DNA of 9,079 bases. Origin: Chitinophagaceae bacterium UBA4412 (GTDB taxonomy: Bacteria; Bacteroidota; Bacteroidia; Chitinophagales; Chitinophagaceae). Position numbers and translations under genes: made by a program. This document shows positions 1 to 7,400 of this stretch, in pieces. Where the stretch lies: assembly GCA_002400445.1 (NCBI GenBank), contig DGQO01000026.1, positions 7,344-16,422 of the forward strand, read 5' to 3'. The notes under the pieces were generated by a model. That model was given only the letters and a program-made list of their open reading frames with translations. It had not been told where the DNA came from and searched no databases. The first letter of the stretch is position 1. Each line of letters starts with the position of its first letter.

Positions 1-1188
1 ATCCGTAAAACTTTTGAAGACAAACTCGCCAGCTTTCAGCAGGCCATCGATCATAATAGCCAGCATACCAGGACCGAACTCAAAGAAAACCTGGATACTT
101 TTAAAACGGAGCTGAACGACGCCCTGAAAGATTACCGGGAAAGATTGCGGGAGCAGTTTAGCCAGTTTACCCAGGCGCAGCAAGCGCAGCATACCACAAG
201 TAGTGAAAAGATTGAAGCCTTAAAATCTTCGCTGGAAAAATCGGTGACAACCATGCAGGAAGGCAACGAGAAAAAGCTGGAGGAAATGCGTAAAACCGTA
301 GATGAAAAACTGAATGAAACCTTAGAAAAACGGCTGGGCGAATCTTTTAAACAGGTAAGTGACCGGCTGGAAGCCGTGCATAAAGGCCTTGGCGAAATGC
401 AAACCCTGGCCGTGAGTGTGGGCGATTTAAAAAAAGTAATGAGCAATGTAAAAAGCCGGGGCGTGCTGGGAGAATACCAGTTGCAAAACATTATAGAGGA
501 TTTGCTTACCAATGAGCAATATGAAAAAAATGTAAAAACAAAAGTGGGAAGCGGTGCCCTGGTAGAGTTTGCCATTAAAATGCCGCACGGAAGCAATTTT
601 GAAAAAGTACTCTGGCTGCCCATTGATTCTAAATTTCCGAAAGAAGATTATGAATCGCTGGTAGATGCTTATGAACATGGCGACCTGGAAAAAATTGAAA
701 GCTATCGTAAAGCTTTTATCAACGGCATAAAAAAGAATGCGAGAGACATCAGGGAAAAATATATTGATCCGCCAAATACTACGGAATATGGAATCATGTT
801 CCTTCCGTACGAAAGTCTTTTTGGAGAAGTGCTGCGGGTGCCCGGCCTCTTTGAACAATTGCAGAAAGAATATAAAATTACCATCACGGGTCCCACTACC
901 CTGAGTGCATTGCTGAATAGTTTGCAAATGGGTTTTAGAACCCTGGCCATTGAAAAACGCAGCAGTGAAGTATGGGATTTGCTCAGTGCAGTAAAAACGG
1001 AGTTTGGGCAGTTTGGTGATGTACTGGCTAAAACAAAAAAGAAGCTTATTGAAGCCACCAATGTGATAGATAGTTCTGAAGTGCGCACCCGTGCGATAAC
1101 AAGGAAGCTGCGCAATGTGCAGGAGCTGCCAGGGAATGCCCCCAATCCTTTATTGGATTTTATAGAACCCGGTGATGAAAACCCTTGA
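1..1188 (+). CDS. rmuC: RmuC family protein, 3' part (5' end outside the window)
   Basis: The frame is open from the first base and ends at TGA 1186-1188, giving 395 visible residues. RmuC proteins are usually about 450 residues or more with an N-terminal membrane anchor, so the missing part is probably that anchor and the start of the coiled coil. Visible residues 1 to about 145 are charged and heptad-like (rich in E, K, Q and L), consistent with a long coiled coil. The conserved RmuC domain follows: RGVLGE (153-158), LPIDSKFP (206-213), a FLPYES segment from 267, and GPTTLSALL from 297. The family has a predicted nuclease-like fold and in E. coli limits recombination at inverted repeats; the biochemical activity is not well settled. 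No convincing terminator follows, and 235 bases separate it from asnS. A TTG at 145 could be mistaken for a start, but the coiled coil clearly continues upstream of it. Identification is firm; function is by family only. Confidence 0.93.
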   Translation: MRKTFEDKLASFQQAIDHNSQHTRTELKENLDTFKTELNDALKDYRERLREQFSQFTQAQQAQHTTSSEKIEALKSSLEKSVTTMQEGNEKKLEEMRKTVDEKLNETLEKRLGESFKQVSDRLEAVHKGLGEMQTLAVSVGDLKKVMSNVKSRGVLGEYQLQNIIEDLLTNEQYEKNVKTKVGSGALVEFAIKMPHGSNFEKVLWLPIDSKFPKEDYESLVDAYEHGDLEKIESYRKAFINGIKKNARDIREKYIDPPNTTEYGIMFLPYESLFGEVLRVPGLFEQLQKEYKITITGPTTLSALLNSLQMGFRTLAIEKRSSEVWDLLSAVKTEFGQFGDVLAKTKKKLIEATNVIDSSEVRTRAITRKLRNVQELPGNAPNPLLDFIEPGDENP

Positions 1189-1242
1189 GCCGTTTTGCCT
1201 GTGCAACAAAAACCCAGGACGTTTTTAAATAGCTGAATAAGG

Positions 1243-1272
1243 TAGTTGCCGTACAAGGGAGTGACACAACTA
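1243..1272. repeat. Short inverted repeat in the rmuC-asnS spacer
   Basis: Arms TAGTTG (1243-1248) and CAACTA (1267-1272) are perfect complements around an 18-base loop. No T-run follows, so it is a poor terminator. The rest of 1189-1423 shows no believable gene: the reading frame at 1246-1437 needs a TTG start, runs into asnS and matches nothing I recognise. The role is unknown; six-base arms can arise by chance. Confidence 0.2.
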
Positions 1273-1398
1273 AAGCCTCATAGTAGCCCTGCCGCTGGCG
1301 CTACAAAAAAGACAGCAAAACTTATTCTGCTCTCAAAAAATATTCATGTTGCTACGCCTGAATTTTTAAGCGAAGGATATCATCTGCCGCTGGATTTC

Positions 1399-1406
1399 TA
1401 TCTTTG
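1399..1406 (+). promoter_or_regulatory. Bacteroidota -7 promoter box for asnS
   Basis: TATCTTTG is a perfect match to the TAnnTTTG -7 element used by the primary sigma factor of Bacteroidota. It lies 17 bases before the asnS ATG, which would give a leader of roughly 10-13 bases. No clear TTG -33 element is visible about 20 bases upstream, so the call rests on the -7 box and its position. The ten bases TCTTTGCAGC (1401-1410) recur just before the hydrolase start at 8257-8266. Confidence 0.55.
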
Positions 1407-1423
1407 CAGCCTCAATTTTTTAT

Positions 1424-2866
1424 ATGTTCAACAATAGGATAAAGATTAAAGCCGTGCTGCAGGATGAAAAAGCAGACTATGATGCTACGGTGATGGGCTG
1501 GGTGCGCACTTTTCGCAACAGCCAGTTTATAGCCCTCAATGATGGCAGCACAAATCAAAATTTGCAGGTGGTGGCGCCACTTGGTTTGCTGGATGATGCT
1601 ACCCTGCGCAGGATTACAACCGGCGCCTGCATTAAAGCCATTGGCACCGTGATTCCATCTTTGGGAAAGGGTCAGAAGGTAGAGTTAAAAGCAATTTCAA
1701 TAGAAATACTGGGAGATAGTGACGCAGAGAAATTTCCCCTGCAACCCAAAAAACATAGCCTGGAATTTTTACGGGAGATTGCACACCTGCGTTTTCGCAC
1801 CAATACTTTTGGGGCCATATTCCGGGTGCGGCATGCCCTGGCTTTTGCCATCCATCAATTTTTTAATGAGCGGGGTTTTGTGTACATGCACACGCCCATC
1901 ATTACAGGGAGCGATGCCGAAGGAGCAGGCGAAATGTTCCAGGTAACCACTTTGCCACTAGACGGTACCGCACCCAAAAACGATGACGGTTCTATTAATT
2001 TCAAAGAAGATTTCTTTGGCCGCAGTACAAACCTTACGGTGAGCGGGCAGCTTGAAGGAGAACTGAGCGCTATGGCCTTTAGCGATATTTATACTTTTGG
2101 TCCCACCTTCAGGGCAGAGAACAGTAACACTACCCGGCACCTTGCTGAGTTTTGGATGATAGAGCCCGAAGTGGCTTTCAACGACCTGGAAGATAACATG
2201 AACCTGGCGGAAGATTTTATCAAATACATTATTCGCTACGCAATGAAGCACAGCCGGGAAGACCTGGAGTTCCTGGCGCAGCGCCTGCTGGAAGAAGAAA
2301 AAACAAAACCACAGCAAGAGCGCAGTGAGATGGGGCTCATAGAAAAACTGGAGTTTGTGGTAAATAATAATTTTGAAAGACTAACCTATACGGAGGCTAT
2401 AGAAATTTTAAAAGAATGCAGCCATAATAAGAAAAAGAAATTTCAATACCCGGTAGATAAATGGGGTATCGATTTGCAAAGTGAACACGAGCGCTACCTG
2501 GTAGAAAAGCATTTTAAAAAGCCCGTGATTCTTACCAACTACCCTAAAGAGATCAAGGCATTTTATATGCGGCAGAATGGCGATGGCAAAACGGTGGCGG
2601 CTATGGATATTCTTGCACCCGGCATAGGCGAAATTGTGGGTGGCTCACAGCGGGAAGAGCGCCTGGACCTGCTGCTGCAGCGCATGGGAGAAATGCATAT
2701 TCCTGCAGCCGAAATGGATTGGTTCCTGGATACCCGCCGATTTGGAAGTTGCCCGCATGCAGGCTTTGGCCTTGGCTTTGAGCGTATGGTGCAGTTTGTA
2801 ACCGGCATGACGAATATCCGGGATGTAATTGCATTTCCCCGTTATCCTAAAAGCGCAGAATTTTAA
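1424..2866 (+). CDS. asnS: Asparaginyl-tRNA synthetase
   Basis: This class IIb aminoacyl-tRNA synthetase (480 residues) charges tRNA-Asn with asparagine using ATP, in the cytoplasm. Residues 1 to about 100 form the OB-fold anticodon-binding domain ([19 protein letters not shown]). The catalytic core includes the motif 1 region ([16 protein letters not shown]), motif 2 with FRAE at 229-232, and motif 3 with GLGFER at 449-454. The C-terminus [12 protein letters not shown] resembles the RDVIPFPR...AEF ending of bacterial Asn[13 protein letters not shown] sequence (here [14 protein letters not shown]) and the absence of an archaeal AspRS signature favour Asn over Asp. It is slightly longer than the usual ~466 residues, mainly through a segment between the [14 protein letters not shown] stretch and the VSGQLEGE stretch, as I would expect in Bacteroidota. 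The ATG at 1424 fits the N-terminal family pattern and the promoter box; no Shine-Dalgarno is seen. It appears to be a single-gene transcript ended by the hairpin at 2916. Confidence 0.97.
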   Translation: MFNNRIKIKAVLQDEKADYDATVMGWVRTFRNSQFIALNDGSTNQNLQVVAPLGLLDDATLRRITTGACIKAIGTVIPSLGKGQKVELKAISIEILGDSDAEKFPLQPKKHSLEFLREIAHLRFRTNTFGAIFRVRHALAFAIHQFFNERGFVYMHTPIITGSDAEGAGEMFQVTTLPLDGTAPKNDDGSINFKEDFFGRSTNLTVSGQLEGELSAMAFSDIYTFGPTFRAENSNTTRHLAEFWMIEPEVAFNDLEDNMNLAEDFIKYIIRYAMKHSREDLEFLAQRLLEEEKTKPQQERSEMGLIEKLEFVVNNNFERLTYTEAIEILKECSHNKKKKFQYPVDKWGIDLQSEHERYLVEKHFKKPVILTNYPKEIKAFYMRQNGDGKTVAAMDILAPGIGEIVGGSQREERLDLLLQRMGEMHIPAAEMDWFLDTRRFGSCPHAGFGLGFERMVQFVTGMTNIRDVIAFPRYPKSAEF

Positions 2867-2915
2867 AATGACTACCATACAGAATTTCATAAGATAGAAA
2901 ATCGATTAATGAATG

Positions 2916-2949
2916 AACGGTCAGCCTACCCGGCTGACCGTTTTATTTT
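2916..2949 (+). terminator. Intrinsic terminator after asnS
   Basis: An 11-base-pair perfect stem, AACGGTCAGCC (2916-2926) with GGCTGACCGTT (2932-2942), closes a five-base loop TACCC and runs into TTTTATTTT. It lies 50 bases after the asnS stop and insulates asnS from corA. Confidence 0.92.
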
Positions 2950-3022
2950 GGTAACGTTCCGGATTTCTCCGCTCCGTGCAAGGCAATTAGAATTTAACGG
3001 TTAATTTACCTCATAAAAAACA

Positions 3023-3038
3023 CTCACCCCTAAGTGAG
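3023..3038. promoter_or_regulatory. Operator-like inverted repeat upstream of corA
   Basis: CTCAC (3023-3027) and GTGAG (3034-3038) are perfect inverted arms around CCCTAA. The site is 34 bases before the corA ATG. A weak -7-like box, TAATTTTA (3049-3056, one mismatch to TAnnTTTG), follows, so the repeat would sit where a -33 element belongs and no TTG is present there. That layout fits a site for a dimeric activator or repressor, but the regulator is unknown and five-base arms are short. A second, overlapping pair CCTCA (3009-3013) / TGAGG (3035-3039) is also present. Confidence 0.35.
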
Positions 3039-3071
3039 GCCTATTGCATAATTTTAACCAAAGCATAGCGT

Positions 3072-4163
3072 ATGACCGGAGCAAAATATTTAGAGTACGT
3101 TTTAAATCCAATGGAATTGTTGCGCACTAAAAAAGTGTTGCATGTAAATCCTACAATTACACCCGAGCGTACGCATATACAAGAAACGAGTATCACCGTA
3201 AATGAATACAACTACGAGAAAGCAGAAACTTTCGTGATGAAAAATGTGGAGGATTGCTTTTCGTTTATAAAATCTCCCTCTAATACCTGGATCAATGTGG
3301 ATGGCTTGCGCAAGGCCGATGTAGAAAAGCTCTGCCTGCATTTTGGTATTCATGCGCTGGTAATGGAAGATATTTTAAGTGTGGGTCAGCGGCCCAAAAT
3401 GGATGAAGTAAATGGGTTGGTTTTTTGTTTGCTCAATATGCTTTACTTCAACGAAAAAACTTCCTCCGTAGAAACAGAACAGGTGAGCATCATCTTAGGA
3501 CAAAACTTTGTGATCAGTTTCCAGGAAGATGCCAGCCGGGATTTATTTAATGCATTGAGAGATAAGCTTAAGCTCTTTGGCAGCAAAGTGCGGATGTCTG
3601 GCGCCGATTTTTTGTTTTACAATCTCATCGATTTGATTGTAGATAATTATTACATCGTCATGGAAAAACTGGGTGATCGCATTGAGATCCTGGAAGAAGA
3701 AATTGTGCGTTCGCCCGATAATCGCAGCCTCTCAAAAATTAATATGCTGCGTAAAGAAATGATTGTACTCAAGCGTAACGTGAGCCCGGTGCGGGAATTG
3801 GTCAATGGAATTTTGCGCAGCGAAAGTGACCTGATAGAAGACCGCACAGAAAAATACTTTAAAGACGTGTACGACCATATTGTGCAGGCATCAGACCTGG
3901 CGGAAAACTACCGTGATATGATGATCAACCTCCAGGACCTTTACCTGAGTAATGTAAACTTAAGGTTGAATGAGGTAATGAAAGTGATGGCCGTGGTAAC
4001 CTGCCTGCTTGCTCCTGCTACCGTTATTGGTGGCATATTTGGAATGAACTTCGAAAGTATTCCACTCCTGCACAATCAATGGGGATTTTTTATATCTGTG
4101 GGCCTTATGTTACTTATTCCCATCTGGATGATTTATGTGTTCAGGAAGAGGGGCTGGTTTTAA
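3072..4163 (+). CDS. corA: CorA-type magnesium/cobalt transport protein
   Basis: This is a 363-residue inner-membrane divalent cation channel of the CorA/2-TM-GxN family, expected to work as a homopentamer taking up Mg2+ (also Co2+ or Ni2+ in characterised members). Residues 1 to about 295 form the large cytoplasmic funnel, with the typical helical stretch rich in charged residues (LGDRIEILEEEIV, then the long stalk helix through LQDLYLSNVNLRLNEVMKV). The first membrane helix spans about 300-323 and ends at the signature GMN (324-326), followed by a short periplasmic loop and the second helix at about 337-357. The C-terminus is basic (FRKRGWF), as in the family. Length is normal and all signature residues are present. 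The ATG at 3072 lies after a candidate operator; no Shine-Dalgarno is visible. Substrate preference (Mg2+ versus other metals) cannot be read from sequence alone. It is preceded by the asnS terminator and has no co-transcribed neighbour that I can recognise. Confidence 0.95.
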   Translation: MTGAKYLEYVLNPMELLRTKKVLHVNPTITPERTHIQETSITVNEYNYEKAETFVMKNVEDCFSFIKSPSNTWINVDGLRKADVEKLCLHFGIHALVMEDILSVGQRPKMDEVNGLVFCLLNMLYFNEKTSSVETEQVSIILGQNFVISFQEDASRDLFNALRDKLKLFGSKVRMSGADFLFYNLIDLIVDNYYIVMEKLGDRIEILEEEIVRSPDNRSLSKINMLRKEMIVLKRNVSPVRELVNGILRSESDLIEDRTEKYFKDVYDHIVQASDLAENYRDMMINLQDLYLSNVNLRLNEVMKVMAVVTCLLAPATVIGGIFGMNFESIPLLHNQWGFFISVGLMLLIPIWMIYVFRKRGWF

Positions 4164-4179
4164 AAGGGTTCATCGTTAA

Positions 4180-4499
4180 GCATTTGTTCAAGGGTATAAG
4201 CCTTGTGAGAATGAAACAGATTCTGTGCACAAAGTCCAATCCATCAATAAACCGGAGCACAAATTGCCGGATTTTGCATTCACAACTTAAACAGCCAATG
4301 CGCCAAAATCCGCTTCCCCTGCGGAATCTACCCTCTTTATTGTGGATAAAAGCCTGCCAGCTTTTGAAATAAAACAGGCGCTCGGCCCGTTAATAAAGAG
4401 CCGAAAGGCGTCCTGACTCCAAACATTACCACCACAAGCAGCCCATTGCATCCCAATGCAGGCGAATCTATATATGTGTACCTAAACAGCTCGCTATGA
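4180..4499 (+). pseudogene. Possible remains of a small degraded gene of unknown function
   Basis: The 332-base corA to secreted-protein gap has no intact gene, but it reads like decayed coding sequence. After a TAA at 4177-4179 one frame reads through 4180-4287 (segments such as KVQSINKPEHKLPDFAF), hits TAA at 4288-4290, and continues in the same frame through 4291-4397 (LFIVDKSLPAFEIKQALG). Near 4395 the sense appears to pass to another frame, which reads TPNITTTSSPLHPNAGES and NAGESIYVYLNSSL and stops at TGA 4497-4499. That stop overlaps the ATG of the next gene (ATGA, 4496-4499), as in translationally coupled pairs. The pieces have a normal protein-like composition, but I do not recognise a family; LFIVDK faintly recalls the LYIVDGK segment near TonB-plug-like domains. 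Chance open frames are a real alternative, because the gap is short and other frames are also fairly open. Confidence 0.3.
4446..4476 (+). promoter_or_regulatory. Promoter-like -33/-7 pair before the secreted-protein gene
   Basis: TTG (4446-4448) is followed after 20 bases by TATATATG (4469-4476), which has one mismatch to the Bacteroidota TAnnTTTG box. The spacing suits this promoter class. The ATG at 4496 lies 19 bases after the -7 box, so the leader would be short. The match is imperfect and the region is AT-rich. Confidence 0.4.
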
Positions 4500-7400
4500 A
4501 AAAACTATACCCCAGCTTTACATTGGTGCTGATCACGCTTCTCCTTTCTGTATTCAAAATATCAGCACAACCTTGCAGTACACTTGTAGCTACTTGCACA
4601 GGATATGAAAGTCGTTGTGCGGCTACAGGTTCTATTAAAATATTGGCAAGCGGAGGCTCGGGCAGTTATAAGTATCGTACCGTGGGCCCGGTAACAACCA
4701 ACTACACCAGCACGGATTCTATCACCGGGCTTTCTGCAGGCACTTATACCGTATATGTAAATGATATCATTACAAATTGTACTTACAGCGTGAGCAATGT
4801 AATTGTAAACGGCGTGTACCAGGATCCAAGATTCACGCTGAATAAGGTAGATGTAACCTGCGACAATGGCAATAACGGAAGCATTTCTTTAAATGATCAA
4901 CAGCATGGTCTTTCCCCTTTTACTTATACCATTGTAGCTCCCTCTCCCATGGGTGTGGGCACAACCAACAATACGGGCAATTTTGAAAACTTATCAGCCG
5001 GCAATTATGCCATTCAACTCACCGATTCCTGCGGTGGAATACAAACCCGACAGATTACGATTAACAATTACACCTGGCAACTCGTTGCTTATCCTTTTGT
5101 GAAAACATCCTGCTATGAAGCAGACGGCTATATTAAAGTAGTAGATAGCAGAGGAAATATTAGTACAGTAGGTGGCATTCCAGGTTTTTCCTACGGTATC
5201 GTACTTACCGCAGGTGATACCTTGTGGAGCAGCGATCCTAATTTTCATGTGTACCTCTTTGCCATTAGCCAATTCCAGGTGGTAGCAAGAGATACCTGCG
5301 GCACCGTGAAGGCGGGTGCAGTAGCGGTACAACTCGATTTAAGTGTGGGAGCCAATGTACTCATTACCAATCAAACCTGCAGCACTTTTACAGCAAGTCT
5401 GCAGGATGTAAGGAACTTCTTTAACGGCCAATTCTGTCTTTATGATGCCATGAACAGTTTAATTGCCTGTAATACCACCGGCGTTTTTGACAACCTGCCG
5501 TACGGGGATTATTGCATCAATGCTTATGACATGTGTGTGGATATCAATATACGCCGCTGCTTCAGCGCAGGCCCACCGCCTATTGTGGTAGCCAGTGAAG
5601 TGCTCGTACGCAATAAAACCTGTATTGATTTTACCGCAGACATCAGTAGAAACAGTGGGCTTACCAACCCGGAATTTTGCCTGTATGATGCAGCAAATCT
5701 GTTATTAGGTTGCAACACGACAGGAATTTTTAATAACCTGGCTTACGGCAATTATTGTATAACCATTGCAGATCGCTGCCGGGATACTACAATCTCCCGC
5801 TGCTTTACGGCAATACGTCCTACGCCATTTATTCCCGTGCTCGTGCCCAGTTATGTAAACTGTATCAATTTTGGTTTAGATGTTGGCGGCGACACGCTTG
5901 GCAGCCCACGCTATTGTCTCTACGACTCAGTAGGAGTGCTCATCACTTGTAATAACACGGGCATCTTTGACAGTCTTGCTTTAGGGCCATATTGTGTAGA
6001 AGTGTACGACAGTTGTTATGACACCACGATCACCCGCTGCATAACTGTAGGCATGCCGGTAATTACCAACGACCTGGAGTTGCGAAGCCGGAATAAAACC
6101 TGTACCAACTTTACTTTGACAGCTTCCGGGGCAAGTTTATTACGCCCTGAGTTTTGTCTTTACAATGCTGCTGATAGTTTGTTGGCCTGCAATCTTACAG
6201 GAATATTTGATAGCCTGGCTTACGGAACCTATTGCGTTAAAGCACATAGTGCATGCCCGGATACCATCATGGTACAATGCATAACGGTGGTGCAGCCCGT
6301 GCCGGCAGTGAATGCCATCGTTTCCATCAGCAACCGGAACTGCACAAGCTTTAGAGCCACAATCACCGATCCTGAAAATCTTACAAACCCGCAATATTGT
6401 TTGTATGACCAGGCAGATAATATGATTTTGTGCAATCAAACAGGTGTGTTTAGTAATCTTGCTTATGGCAGTTACTGTATTAAAATCACCGATGGTTGTT
6501 ATGACACTACCATAGTGCGGTGTTTTACGGCCGATCTTGGTCCAATAAACATGAATGTGAGCGCTTCAAAATCCTGTGCACTGGATTATGCAAAATTCTC
6601 CCTCAATTTCAGCAATGCAACGGCACCGGTGCATGTGCGCATATTGCGGCCAGATGGCAGCGTTTTTTCCATGGCTTCCTATCCTTCGCTGAACTTTACG
6701 ATTGACAGTATTCCAGGTGTACCCGCAGGTCAGTTTTATAAACTGATTGCAGAAGATTTTTGTGGTAGAAAAGATTCAGCACAAACAGGTGCAGAAGCAA
6801 GTAACTTTTCTTTCCGCACCACCGTTACTCTCAAATGCCCTGGCAGTACCTGGGCCAATGGTTCTGGCGATGTAACGATGACGGTGAATACGAACCTGGG
6901 TTCACTTACGGTGAGACTGGTAGAAAAAGACGGTGTTCCCTTTGTTCCAGCATTAGTGCCGAATACGGTTTCCGGAAATGCGTTTACATTCAGCGATCTC
7001 GGTCCGGGTGTATATATTTTACGCTCCAGCGAGAGCCGCTGTAACCAGTTTGTGATGGATACCATAACGGTAAATCCTTACCAGTTTCCAAACCTTGATC
7101 GTTCATCTGCTTATCAATGCGATGAAGGCGGTTTTAGCATCAGTGCTATTGCTACCAATGGCGTGGCACCCTTCAGCTATTCTATCATTGGCAGCGTTCC
7201 GGCTTCACCTTCCATCATTGCAGGACCGCAAGTCAGCCCCATCTTCAATGTAAATAACGGTACTACTTATTCTCTCATCAGGTTGCGAGCTTTGGATGCC
7301 TGTGGCAATGCCACCCTTGGCGATGCCAGTATTTTGCCACTCACAAATAATGGTATTTTTGCCAGCGCAAATTGCTTGTATTATCCTACAACACTTAGCG

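Noticed and set aside
427..927. Minus-strand open frame of 166 codons opposite rmuC
   Set aside because: It lies wholly opposite the conserved RmuC domain, and its composition (rich in F, I, H and C) is that of an antisense shadow. Other antisense frames opposite rmuC, asnS and the secreted protein were dropped for the same reason.
1246..1437. A 63-codon + strand open frame between rmuC and asnS
   Set aside because: It needs a TTG start, overlaps the asnS start and promoter box, and its product has no recognisable features.
4189..4205. CAAGG/CCTTG hairpin after corA as a terminator
   Set aside because: The stem has only five pairs and no T-run follows, so it is not a convincing terminator.
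4079..4372. A 97-codon + strand open frame overlapping the end of corA
   Set aside because: It begins inside the certain corA coding region in another frame and its product beyond corA looks like out-of-frame translation.
4496..4576. Lipoprotein signal for the large secreted protein because of Cys27
   Set aside because: Residues before Cys27 (ISAQP) do not form a lipobox; cleavage after Ala24 leaving Gln25 is a typical signal peptidase I site in this phylum.
5357..6556. The cysteine array as a recent DNA tandem duplication or mobile repeat
   Set aside because: The units differ at many bases and in non-cysteine residues, so they are old duplications rather than recent copies; there are no flanking mobile-element signs.
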